NCBI GenBank assembly: GCA_029226085.1
Contig: JAQXXN010000045.1
Coordinates: 1 to 44,862 of the forward strand
Direction of reading: 5' to 3'
Length of the DNA: 44,862 bases
DNA from: Thermoflexaceae bacterium
GTDB lineage: Bacteria > Bacillota > Clostridia > Lachnospirales > Lachnospiraceae
Shown here: positions 17,994 to 26,639 of the stretch, in pieces
How positions within the stretch are numbered: the stretch's first letter is position 1
Layout: each line of letters opens with the position of its first letter
Position numbers and translations under genes: made by a program
The notes under the pieces: model-generated
Database searches by the model: none
Told to the model about the DNA's origin: nothing
Seen by the model: only the letters and a program-made list of their open reading frames with translations

Positions 17994-19586
17994 CTACTTA
18001 TGTCTGACCAGATAAATCTTTGCACCTTTGGTAAACAAATAATCAACTTCGTGGTTACATCCTTCTGCATAAAGCAGCCTTTCCAGTATTGCCTCCTGTT
18101 TAGGATAGCTTTCCGTATTAATCATAAAAATAAAATCCTGACCTTCTCCCAAACATTTTGACTCATCAAATTCATTCTGGTCATTATAAACGATAAATCG
18201 GGTTCCCATGGCAAAATCATAATAGTTCTGCATCATCGGCCAGCTCTCGTATCCGTAATACACCCACGGAAGATTTCCATACTCTCTTAACGTTTCCCGA
18301 TTTTGGATAAATTCCCCGGTCTTGTCCACATATCCCATGGACATGTCATCAAATGCTGCCGTAAGAATATTAAATCCTATAACAGCGCACAAAGCAGCAT
18401 TTAATATTTTATGTGCATTTCCTACCGGAAGATATCCGGCACAACTGATTACCATAAGCAGAACTGCTACATAAGCAATTGCAGCCGGCATATAAAAATA
18501 TCTGTAATCCAAATAATATGTTGGTGTAACATGCGTAATAATTAAACTGTAAAAAACTGAGGTTATAAGAAGCATTCCTATAAAAGTAATATTTTTATCC
18601 TTCTTATAGACAAGGAATATAACTCCTGCCACAATCAGAATAATACCTATAATATAAAAATTATAAAACATTAATTTCGGTATACAGGTAAGTCCAAATA
18701 AAATCTCAGTAAAAATCTTAGAAAAATTTGACGCCTGTGAAAAAACTTCTTCCCCACAATATCCTTCAAAAATCTGTTCTGTCCACTCTCCCCATACCAT
18801 AGTTGCAATTGCAACAGACATGACCATGGAGGTAATATATAAACACATCTCTTTCCATCGTTTCTTTATAATGCAGAAAATCGTATGAACAGCGGTAAAT
18901 CCGACAGCAAATACAGCAAAATAATATTGTGTCAGGAAACCTGCCGCTGTCGTCCCTGCAAGTGCCAGATAAAGAAAATATTTAAACCATTTATTAATGT
19001 CCTGCATTACCAGATAACTTAGAAAAACATATAACATTCCCCAAGCTGTAAGCATACAGTACATTCGAATCAGCATTCCATTCGTTAATACGGACGGCAA
19101 TGTTGAAAGAGCCACACAGGCTAAAAGGGCTGTCAATTTTTTACGGCTGATCCAGTAAAAGATTAAATATGCCATAAGACACAGACCCAGCACACAAATC
19201 AAATTAACAGACAAACCTACCCATTTGGAAATACTTCCCTTCATCAATATTGACATCAGACGAATTGTAAGAAAATAAATTGGCGGATGATCATCACCCT
19301 TTACATTATCAATTGTTCTGTTAAACTTTCCCTTGGTTATATCTGCAGACATGTCATCAATTACAAATTGTGAATCATACCATGTCCCATACTGAATTCT
19401 GGAACCCAGACCATACTCTGAATTCGCTGTAAAGAAAGAATAAATCTCATCACAAAACCAGATTATCTTATACCTGCTCCAAAACAAAAATACTCCGGCT
19501 ACAATCACTGCTGCAAGCAGCATGACTAAGATATTCTGAAGAACTTCCTTTCTGTATTTTATATAAAAATCTTTAATTTTTGTCAT
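17994..19586 (-). CDS. GT39/ArnT-like GT-C membrane glycosyltransferase, paralog B
   Basis: WFCDEIYSFFTANSEYGLGSRIQYGTWYDSQFVIDDMS, DDHPPIYFLTIRLMS, FLTQYYFAVFAVGFTA; C-terminal IYLVRHK. Confidence 0.8.
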   Translation of the reverse strand: MTKIKDFYIKYRKEVLQNILVMLLAAVIVAGVFLFWSRYKIIWFCDEIYSFFTANSEYGLGSRIQYGTWYDSQFVIDDMSADITKGKFNRTIDNVKGDDHPPIYFLTIRLMSILMKGSISKWVGLSVNLICVLGLCLMAYLIFYWISRKKLTALLACVALSTLPSVLTNGMLIRMYCMLTAWGMLYVFLSYLVMQDINKWFKYFLYLALAGTTAAGFLTQYYFAVFAVGFTAVHTIFCIIKKRWKEMCLYITSMVMSVAIATMVWGEWTEQIFEGYCGEEVFSQASNFSKIFTEILFGLTCIPKLMFYNFYIIGIILIVAGVIFLVYKKDKNITFIGMLLITSVFYSLIITHVTPTYYLDYRYFYMPAAIAYVAVLLMVISCAGYLPVGNAHKILNAALCAVIGFNILTAAFDDMSMGYVDKTGEFIQNRETLREYGNLPWVYYGYESWPMMQNYYDFAMGTRFIVYNDQNEFDESKCLGEGQDFIFMINTESYPKQEAILERLLYAEGCNHEVDYLFTKGAKIYLVRHK

Positions 19587-19611
19587 ACTCTTCTCCCAAA
19601 GTTTTTATATC

Positions 19612-21210
19612 CTATTTATGCCTGATTAAATAAAATGCTGCACTCTTATTAAATAAATATTCAAATTCATGATTACAGCCAACTGTCTGCTTTAATTTTT
19701 CCAATATTTCCTCTGGTTCATGATAACTATTACTATTAATCATGATAATGAAATCCTGACCACCCACAGGACATTTTTGACTATCAAAATCATTCATGTC
19801 ATTATACACAATAAATTTGCTTCCGAGTGCCATGTCATAGTAATTTTCCATCATTGACCAGCATTCATACCCATAAAACATCCATGGCAGTTCATCATAT
19901 TGTTTTAGTACTTCTCTTTTTTCAAAGTATTCCCTTGTTTTATCAACATATCCCATTGCCATTCCATTATACCAGGCTGTCCATATATGGAAAATCATTA
20001 GCAGAACAATAGTCCCGCTAATGGCACCATTCTGCAATTTTGATACAGGAATGTACTCCATGCAGCTGACTAAAATGAGCAGTATTGCAATATAAGCCAT
20101 TGTCGTTGGCAAATAAAAATATCTTGCATCCATATAATACGATGGGGTAACGTGTGCAACCACCATGCAGTAAAATAGTGATGTACCCAGCAGAATCGTA
20201 ATAATCGGAAGTCTGTCATTCTTTTTTATTATGAGAAAAATTATACCTCCGAGAATTAATAATATTCCTACAACATAATAGTCATAAAAAATTAATTTTG
20301 GCATACAGGTAAACGCATATAGAAGTTCTTTTAATAGTGAAGAAAAATTAAATGCGGAACTTAATACATCCTGTCCACAATACCCCAGAAACATTTGTCT
20401 GAACCAGCTTTTCCAAAGTATCGTTGCAAAGACTACTGCAGAAAACATGGAGATCAGATAATATTTAATATCATTCCAGCGCTTTTTCATTATAAAGTAT
20501 ACACATGATATTGCTGTAAATCCGACTGCAAATACTGCAAAATAGTACTGTGTCAGAAATCCCAGTGTTGTTGTCAGAGATAGTCCTGTATATAATGCTC
20601 TTTTTTTCTTTATAATGTCATTATCACTCAGAATCATGTAACAAAGCAATGTATATAAAACACCCCATAAAGTAAGCATACAATACATTCGAATCAACAT
20701 TGCATTTGTTAAAAAAGATGGAACAATACAGACTGCAACCGATACCAAAAATGCCCATCTCTTCTTTCCCGTTATCCGATAAAATAAAATGTATGTCATA
20801 ATACAAATTGCAATGACACAAAACAAATTAATTGAAAGACCAACCCATTTCGATATACTTCCATCCATTATTATGGACATCAGTCGAATAGCAAGGAAAT
20901 ATACTGGTGGATGCTCATCATTTTTTACATTAACTATCGTCCTGTTAAACAGTCCGTCCGAAGTATCTGCCGTCAGGTCATCCACTACAAATCGTGAATC
21001 ATACCATGTACCATATTGTATTCTTCCTCCGAGACCATATTCTGAGTTAGCAGTAAAAAAAGTATAGATTTCATCACAAAACCACATTACCTTATAGTGG
21101 CTCCAGAATGTAAAAACCCCGGTTACAATTAACACTGCGCAAAAAACTGCCAGTATATGAATCCCTATTCCGTTATCGTTTTTTCTAGACAAATCCCTTA
21201 TTCCTCCCAT
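19612..21210 (-). CDS. GT39/ArnT-like GT-C membrane glycosyltransferase, paralog A
   Basis: WFCDEIYTFFTANSEYGLGGRIQYGTWYDSRFVVDDLT, DEHPPVYFLAIRLMS, FLTQYYFAVFAVGFTA; C-terminal FYLIRHK. Confidence 0.8.
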   Translation of the reverse strand: MGGIRDLSRKNDNGIGIHILAVFCAVLIVTGVFTFWSHYKVMWFCDEIYTFFTANSEYGLGGRIQYGTWYDSRFVVDDLTADTSDGLFNRTIVNVKNDEHPPVYFLAIRLMSIIMDGSISKWVGLSINLFCVIAICIMTYILFYRITGKKRWAFLVSVAVCIVPSFLTNAMLIRMYCMLTLWGVLYTLLCYMILSDNDIIKKKRALYTGLSLTTTLGFLTQYYFAVFAVGFTAISCVYFIMKKRWNDIKYYLISMFSAVVFATILWKSWFRQMFLGYCGQDVLSSAFNFSSLLKELLYAFTCMPKLIFYDYYVVGILLILGGIIFLIIKKNDRLPIITILLGTSLFYCMVVAHVTPSYYMDARYFYLPTTMAYIAILLILVSCMEYIPVSKLQNGAISGTIVLLMIFHIWTAWYNGMAMGYVDKTREYFEKREVLKQYDELPWMFYGYECWSMMENYYDMALGSKFIVYNDMNDFDSQKCPVGGQDFIIMINSNSYHEPEEILEKLKQTVGCNHEFEYLFNKSAAFYLIRHK

Positions 21211-21259
21211 TATACCTCGAATTGCGTAAATGTTTACTCCCCATTCTGCAACTGTTTCT

Positions 21260-21288
21260 ATTATAAATATTGTATCTATTCAAGTCAA
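21260..21288 (-). promoter_or_regulatory. Sigma-A promoter of the GT cassette
   Basis: Minus strand TTGACT (21288-21283) - 17 nt - TATAAT (21265-21260), between spmA stop (21305) and GT-A start (21210). Confidence 0.7.
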
Positions 21289-21304
21289 TAAATCTTATCC
21301 GAAT

Positions 21305-21925
21305 TCATTCTTCCTTTGTTTTATTTTTTATCATGCAATATATAACCGCGGCAAGGGTGCTGACTCCTGTTGCAAGAATGGAAGGTGCCACAATTACAGC
21401 CGGATTCACACTTCCATACTGGCTTCTATACGCTATGATATTAACCGGAATCAGCTGTAAGGACGAAATGTTAATTACCAGAAACGCACACATCGCATTG
21501 CTTGCCGACCTGCTTTTCTCCTGCCAGCTTCCTGCGTGGCGCAGTTTACAGTTATCAACATGGACTTTCTGCAGCTCTTCCATTGCCTTAAGGCCTGCCG
21601 GTGTTGCCGCCCAGCCAAGTCCCAGGATGTTGGCTATGATATTCAGGGATATATATTCCCATGCCTTATGATTTTGTGGTATTCCCGGAAACAGTCCCCT
21701 GATTACCGGTATAATTTTCTTCGTGGCAGCCTTTATCAATCCGGAATCACTGGCAATTTCCATGATGCCCGTCCAGAGTGCCATTACTCCAAGCATGGTA
21801 ATGCATAAGGATACCGCTTCCTTTGCCGAATCCAGTATTCCGTTTCCTACCGCTGCAATATTCCCGGTAAGACTTCCATATAATATTCCCACTAAAATCA
21901 TAAAACCCCAGATATAATTTAACAT
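21305..21925 (-). CDS. spmA: Spore maturation protein A
   Basis: MLNYIWGFMILVGILYGSLTGN...ALWTGIMEIASDSGLI...LNIIANILGLGWAATPAGLKAMEEL. Confidence 0.9.
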   Translation of the reverse strand: MLNYIWGFMILVGILYGSLTGNIAAVGNGILDSAKEAVSLCITMLGVMALWTGIMEIASDSGLIKAATKKIIPVIRGLFPGIPQNHKAWEYISLNIIANILGLGWAATPAGLKAMEELQKVHVDNCKLRHAGSWQEKSRSASNAMCAFLVINISSLQLIPVNIIAYRSQYGSVNPAVIVAPSILATGVSTLAAVIYCMIKNKTKEE

Positions 21926-21951
21926 AAATCCTCTTAAAAGATTTTTGTTAA

Positions 21952-21978
21952 ATTATATGCCGGGGTTTCCCACTCTAT
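21952..21978 (-). promoter_or_regulatory. Candidate sigma-E-type promoter upstream of spmA
   Basis: Minus strand ATA (21978-21976) - 16 nt - CATATAAT (21959-21952), close to the sigma-E pattern ATA-N16-CATACAnT. Confidence 0.4.
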
Positions 21979-21983
21979 TAAAG

Positions 21984-23357
21984 CTATTTCATGTGAAAAG
22001 GCTTCTTATCTTCAATCTCTTTCTTCATATTAACAATATCTTCTTCATACTGGGCAATTCTTGCCTCATATGCCTTAAGCTTCGCTTTGCCTCCTGCATC
22101 CTTACTTCTGACACGGCGCTCCACAGTTTCAATTTCTATTGAATAGGACTTAAGCTTCTGGTCTTTTTCCGTAATCTCCATGTCAAGACGATCCATCTCC
22201 AGCTTAAGTGCCTTCTTCTCATTCATTGCAAGTACACCAAGCGTTGCCATGTGTGCCGCCTTCTCCGTACGTTCCTCCCTAAGCTTTTCAAGCTGATCCG
22301 TAAGTCCCTTTTTCGAATCCAGAAGGGAATTAAGGAATTTCTCTTCTTCTTCCTGTTCTGCAATCTTGCCGCCCACCGTCTTCTGGAATTCTTCATATTC
22401 TGCCTTTACAACCTGAAGCTCTTCATTGGTCCGGTCAATCTTTATGTTCATGTTGACAACAAAATCGTTATATTCCTGCTCCAGTCTCTCATTCTCACGA
22501 CGAATCTTCTCTGCTTCTTCTGCCGCTGCAATTCTTGCTCTTTCTTCTGCCTCACGGCGTTCTCTCTCCGCTCTAAGCTCTGCCTCGCGGCGTTCCTGCT
22601 CTGCACGAAGCTCTGCCTCACGGCGTTCCCGTTCTGCCCGTTCTGCCGCTTCACGACGTTCCCGTTCTAATTCTATCTCAATTCTTCGCTTAACCTCTGC
22701 CTGTACATCCTCCCACTTATTAAGAAGATCTGCCGGTCTTTCCGCACCTGTGACACGGAACTCCCTTCCATCCGGTAATACAAATACCGTGTATGCAGAA
22801 GATGCAAATTCTTTCACATCTGCAATTATCTTCTCAATAATGCTAAGCCATATCTTATCCGTTCCGATGATTTTAAAAATATTCTCATATGCATCCAGAA
22901 TGTCATGTATATTGGAAGAATACTCGGCACAGTACTTATCCAGCTCCATCGTGGCTTCCACATAACGGACATCATTATAGTCTGCGAATCTGTCAACCTC
23001 AAAACGCTCCTTTAAGTCCGTGCATCTTCTTCTGTGCTGCGATACCAGCTCCTGTCGTGCAGAATCCACACAGGCAAGTGCGTCTTCAAACATGTATACT
23101 GCTTCCCTGCTGTTCAACTGTCCCTGTGCTGATAAGACATTCAATGCATCAACCATTGAAGTAACCAGTGCTTCACTTCTAAATCCATAGGTAGCTGCCA
23201 GTTTGACATTCCTTTTTGCACATCGTAATCCTCGTTCAAAGATATCCCTGTATGCCATTCTGTCATCCTGGTTAATATTCCTAAGGGAATTATCGATATT
23301 GATGTTAAACGTTATTTTATTGATGCTTTCAAATTCAGTTCTGGTATGCTGTGCCAT
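21984..23357 (-). CDS. Uncharacterised cytoplasmic coiled-coil protein
   Basis: 457 aa, no TM or signal peptide; globular N-terminal half followed by a long Glu/Arg-rich coiled coil. Confidence 0.75.
   Translation of the reverse strand: MAQHTRTEFESINKITFNINIDNSLRNINQDDRMAYRDIFERGLRCAKRNVKLAATYGFRSEALVTSMVDALNVLSAQGQLNSREAVYMFEDALACVDSARQELVSQHRRRCTDLKERFEVDRFADYNDVRYVEATMELDKYCAEYSSNIHDILDAYENIFKIIGTDKIWLSIIEKIIADVKEFASSAYTVFVLPDGREFRVTGAERPADLLNKWEDVQAEVKRRIEIELERERREAAERAERERREAELRAEQERREAELRAERERREAEERARIAAAEEAEKIRRENERLEQEYNDFVVNMNIKIDRTNEELQVVKAEYEEFQKTVGGKIAEQEEEEKFLNSLLDSKKGLTDQLEKLREERTEKAAHMATLGVLAMNEKKALKLEMDRLDMEITEKDQKLKSYSIEIETVERRVRSKDAGGKAKLKAYEARIAQYEEDIVNMKKEIEDKKPFHMK
22536..22667 (-). 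repeat. Four tandem 33-bp repeats encoding 11-residue (hendecad) units
   Basis: aa 231-274: ERERREAAERA / ERERREAELRA / EQERREAELRA / ERERREAEERA. Confidence 0.85.
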
Positions 23358-23515
23358 CTTTATCGCTCCCTTCTGATGAGTATATTCACCCCATAGTAAT
23401 TTAGCAAATTATATTATACAACAAATTTAATATTTCAACAACCTTTAAGATAAAACTTATAATCGATTTGTATAAAATAAACAAAAATTTAACAATATTT
23501 TTGTTAGTACAATTA

Positions 23516-23554
23516 AAAAAAGTCATGCACCCCATAAACAGAGCATGACTTTTC
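23516..23554 (-). terminator. Terminator after the EIIC-like transporter
   Basis: AAAAGTCATGC ... GCATGACTTTTTTT on the minus strand. Confidence 0.8.
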
Positions 23555-23601
23555 CTATTTCTTAATTATTTTTTGTATGTACCGGTAAATTCAGAATATT
23601 A

Positions 23602-24645
23602 TTATATCTGTAATGCCATATCGCCGTCTTTAATCCAGCCCATTTTCCGCATGAATTCCGAAACTGCAAGGGTCAATGCTGCCGGAAGAATAAAATGCAT
23701 CAGAACAATCAGGATTAATGCCATGGAAGTGCTCATTCCGTTTCCTGTCATTGCTCCATATGCCGCAATCTGTCCCACAAGACCTGCTGAACCCATTCCG
23801 GAGCCTACCGGAGTACTTACCATCTTAAGCACTGCCGAAGCAACCGGTCCGAGAATTGCACTGGATACAATGGATGGTATCCAGATAATCGGTTTTTTCA
23901 CAATATTAGGAATCTGTAACATGGAAGTTCCAAGTCCCTGTGCCACCAGTCCCCCGAATTTGTTTTCACGGTAGCTTGCCACAGCGAATCCTACCATCTG
24001 ACAACAGCAGCCTATGGTTGCCGCACCTGCCGCAAGACCGGTAAGTCCCATTGATATCCCGATTGCCGCCGAGCTGATTGGCAGTGTAAGAATCATTCCC
24101 ATGAGAACGGAAACAATAATTCCTCCCAGTACCGGCATCTGCTCTACATTTACATTTACCAGGGCGCCAAGCCACTTCATGAATGCAGAAATATATGGTC
24201 CAAGAATTAAACCCACCGCTGCACCGCTTAAGATTGAAAGAAACGGTGTAACAATAATATCAACCTTTGTCTTTCCTGCCACAAGATGCCCAATTTCAAT
24301 GGCAACGTATGCTGCCACAAATGCACCAAGTGGTTCGCCCGGCGCACCAAGCTTAATGGTCTCCGCAACCGCCGGAAATGCTCCAATCATACCGGCAACT
24401 GCCGCAGAAACGGTAACAAGCGGGCCTTCCTTAAACTTACATGCCACACCCACACCGATACCGGCACCGGTAATTGTCTTTGCCACATTGCTGATTGCAA
24501 TCAGATAAGCACCAATACTTCCTCCGATTAATGTACCAATCTGTGCTATAATCGTACCGATGATTAACGTGGAAAAAAGGCCAAGCGCCATTCCGCTTAA
24601 ACCGTCAATAAATATCCTGTTCAGTATCTTTTTTACTTTATCCAT
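23602..24645 (-). CDS. PTS EIIC-like (PTS_EIIC_2-type) membrane transporter without EIIA/EIIB partner; candidate NiaR target
   Basis: Gly-rich polytopic protein FIDGLSGMALGLFSTLIIGTIIAQIG...GAGIGVGVACKFKEGPLVTVSAAVAGMIGAFPAV; no HPr/EIIA/EIIB genes in the window; downstream of niaR. Confidence 0.7.
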   Translation of the reverse strand: MDKVKKILNRIFIDGLSGMALGLFSTLIIGTIIAQIGTLIGGSIGAYLIAISNVAKTITGAGIGVGVACKFKEGPLVTVSAAVAGMIGAFPAVAETIKLGAPGEPLGAFVAAYVAIEIGHLVAGKTKVDIIVTPFLSILSGAAVGLILGPYISAFMKWLGALVNVNVEQMPVLGGIIVSVLMGMILTLPISSAAIGISMGLTGLAAGAATIGCCCQMVGFAVASYRENKFGGLVAQGLGTSMLQIPNIVKKPIIWIPSIVSSAILGPVASAVLKMVSTPVGSGMGSAGLVGQIAAYGAMTGNGMSTSMALILIVLMHFILPAALTLAVSEFMRKMGWIKDGDMALQI

Positions 24646-24667
24646 AAAATCTCCTTCCCGACATTAG

Positions 24668-24691
24668 CTGTCTTGTCAGCTGTCTTGTCAG
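24668..24691. promoter_or_regulatory. Two perfect tandem 12-bp repeats, candidate NiaR operators
   Basis: CTGTCTTGTCAG x 2 (24668-24679, 24680-24691), between a -10-like element (minus GATAAAAT) and the transporter SD. Confidence 0.6.
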
Positions 24692-24720
24692 TCAGGAGAT
24701 ATTTTATCACTTATCCTTCT

Positions 24721-25257
24721 TTATGGCAAGCAGATATTTGCATTATCAGATATTATATATCCCTTTTTCGTCAACTCTTCTTCGATAACGTCAAGAGCTT
24801 TTTCGGAATCCGCCTCAACCGTATGGTAATGCACACCACCGGTAAGTTCTTTTAGTGGTTTGGTTCTGTTTGCATTGAGTTTTTCAACAAATTCCCTCAC
24901 ATCGCGTCTGGAACTGATAATCAGGTCCACGGTAATCTGCCCGTAAATGTCATGTTCCACCACTACATCAAGAACTTTGCCGTTATTATCCACTATGGTA
25001 TTCAACTCATCTTCTATCCGTGAATCATCATGAAATACATGAAAGCTCCTGTTGCATTTTGCTTTGGGTTCACGATATAGAATATAGCCCTTATTGGTTG
25101 ACAGAATACTTTTATTTACTGCCCGGAGAAGTGCTATGTCCTGTACAATGACCTGTCTGCTTACATTAAGCATTTCCGAAAGTTCTGTTCCCGAGACCGG
25201 TTTTTCTCTTTTTTCCAGTATATCAATGATTTTTTCCCGTCTTACATCGCCTTCCAT
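24721..25257 (-). CDS. niaR: NiaR-type transcriptional repressor (HTH + 3H domain)
   Basis: N-terminal HTH (REKIIDILEKREKPVSGTELSEMLNVSRQVIVQDIALLRA) and 3H-domain motifs VVEHDIYGQI and LTGGVHYHTVEA. Confidence 0.88.
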   Translation of the reverse strand: MEGDVRREKIIDILEKREKPVSGTELSEMLNVSRQVIVQDIALLRAVNKSILSTNKGYILYREPKAKCNRSFHVFHDDSRIEDELNTIVDNNGKVLDVVVEHDIYGQITVDLIISSRRDVREFVEKLNANRTKPLKELTGGVHYHTVEADSEKALDVIEEELTKKGYIISDNANICLP

Positions 25258-25266
25258 GTCAATCTC

Positions 25267-25530
25267 CTAATCCTCTTCTATAACCTGCATTTCCAGATAG
25301 TCAAATTCTACGGACTCAATAAAATTATCTGCCCGGAACTTTACTTTTGCGTGCCGCTTGAACTCGCTGATATTGGAATCCAGCCAGATAGGCTTCCCCA
25401 GATCAAACTGATAACACATTTTATCAATGGCCGCAAAAATCTTTTTGGTACGGTTATCCGAAGAATAATCCTCTACAACCATATCCTTTATCAAATGGGT
25501 ATCCTTAAATTCCTTAAACCAGATTCTCAT
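25267..25530 (-). CDS. Conserved-looking small protein of unknown function
   Basis: 87 aa ORF in the same tight minus-strand run between the dehydrogenase and niaR genes. Confidence 0.65.
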   Translation of the reverse strand: MRIWFKEFKDTHLIKDMVVEDYSSDNRTKKIFAAIDKMCYQFDLGKPIWLDSNISEFKRHAKVKFRADNFIESVEFDYLEMQVIEED

Positions 25531-25563
25531 GCGGATTTCCTTTCTTTTTCCCTGCCGCCGGTC

Positions 25564-26514
25564 TTATAACACGTTTCTTGCTTCACCCTTAAGAAACGCT
25601 TCGATATTCTTATATACCTCATCCATCAGACGAGTTCTTGCTTCCACCGTTGCCCATGCAATATGCGGCGTAATGATTAACCGGTCATCTGCCATATCCT
25701 TTAACGGACTGTCCGCTGCCATCGGCTCCTTACAGATGACATCCAGGCCTGCCCCGCCGATTCTGTCCTCACGAAGTGCTCTTGCAAGATCTGCTTCATT
25801 AATTATTGGTCCACGTCCCACATTAATCAGAATGGCATGTTTCTTCATCTTACAAAATGCCTCGTAATTCATCAGATTGAGTGTTGCATCATTTAACGGT
25901 GCATGAATGGATAAGATATCTGACTGTGCCAGAATTTCATCAAAGGAGACTCTTTCATATCCACTGTTATTATTCTTTCCACTGGTTGAATAATAAATAA
26001 CCCTGCATCCGAAAGCCTTTGCAACTTCCGCCACATTCCGTCCGATTTCTCCAAGTCCGATGATTCCCCAGGTCTTTCCCTTAAGCTCCATGAATGTTCT
26101 GTCAAAATGGGTAAATACCGGACATCTTGCATAGTCACCGTTTTTTACATAGTCATCATAATATTTTAAATGCTCCATCACATAAAACATCAGGGCAAAT
26201 GTATGCTGTACCACCGAATCCGTGGAATAGCCGCCCACATTGGCAACCGTAATATTTCTGGAGCGGGTATAATCGAAATCAATATTATTAAAGCCTGTTG
26301 CCGTAATGGCAATCATTTTTAACTTCGTGGCATTCTTAAGGGTGGATTCATTCATCGGTACCTTATTCACGATTACAATGTCTGCATCCTCAAGACGCTT
26401 TGCCGCTTCTTCCTGGGTACTTGTTTCATAACGCACAACCTCCCCAAGCTGTTCAAACTTACTTAAATCAATGTCACTTCCCAGTGTCATGGCATCAAGA
26501 ATTACTATTTTCAT
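25564..26514 (-). CDS. D-2-hydroxyacid dehydrogenase (NAD-dependent)
   Basis: GKTWGIIGLGEIGRNVAEVAKAFGCRVIYYST Rossmann motif; NVGRGPIINEADLARAL; ITPHIAWAT. Confidence 0.92.
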   Translation of the reverse strand: MKIVILDAMTLGSDIDLSKFEQLGEVVRYETSTQEEAAKRLEDADIVIVNKVPMNESTLKNATKLKMIAITATGFNNIDFDYTRSRNITVANVGGYSTDSVVQHTFALMFYVMEHLKYYDDYVKNGDYARCPVFTHFDRTFMELKGKTWGIIGLGEIGRNVAEVAKAFGCRVIYYSTSGKNNNSGYERVSFDEILAQSDILSIHAPLNDATLNLMNYEAFCKMKKHAILINVGRGPIINEADLARALREDRIGGAGLDVICKEPMAADSPLKDMADDRLIITPHIAWATVEARTRLMDEVYKNIEAFLKGEARNVL

Positions 26515-26565
26515 GTCCTTACCTCCATCTTTTGATTTTGCTTCCCATGCAGTATACGAAATGCG

Positions 26566-26602
26566 GCACCGTAAACAAACTGCTTGCGGTGCCGCATTAT
26601 TG
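26566..26602 (-). terminator. Hairpin between pgi and the hydroxyacid dehydrogenase gene
   Basis: AATGCGGCACCG ... CGGTGCCGCATT; short T tract. Confidence 0.5.
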
Positions 26603-26639
26603 CAGTACTTCCCTGCATATTTACTGATATTGTATTCTT

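Noticed and set aside
16365-21210. GT triplet as an assembly duplication artefact
   Set aside because: The three proteins differ throughout, including at intergenic regions, so they are genuine divergent paralogs.
21284-21307. Seven-codon ORF ATG-AAT-TCG-GAT-AAG-ATT-TAT-TGA overlapping the spmA stop by ATGA, considered as a remnant of a coupled spmB start
   Set aside because: The encoded MNSDKIY does not resemble the SpmB N-terminus, which is intact at 16295.
22251-22965. Plus-strand Ser/Ala/Arg-rich ORFs of 139 and 179 aa
   Set aside because: Antisense of the coiled-coil repeat; their low-complexity composition is the mirror of Glu/Arg codons.
24655-24700. CTGTCTTGTCAG repeats as a terminator or CRISPR fragment
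   Set aside because: Only two 12-bp units, no spacers and no T tract; position fits an operator.
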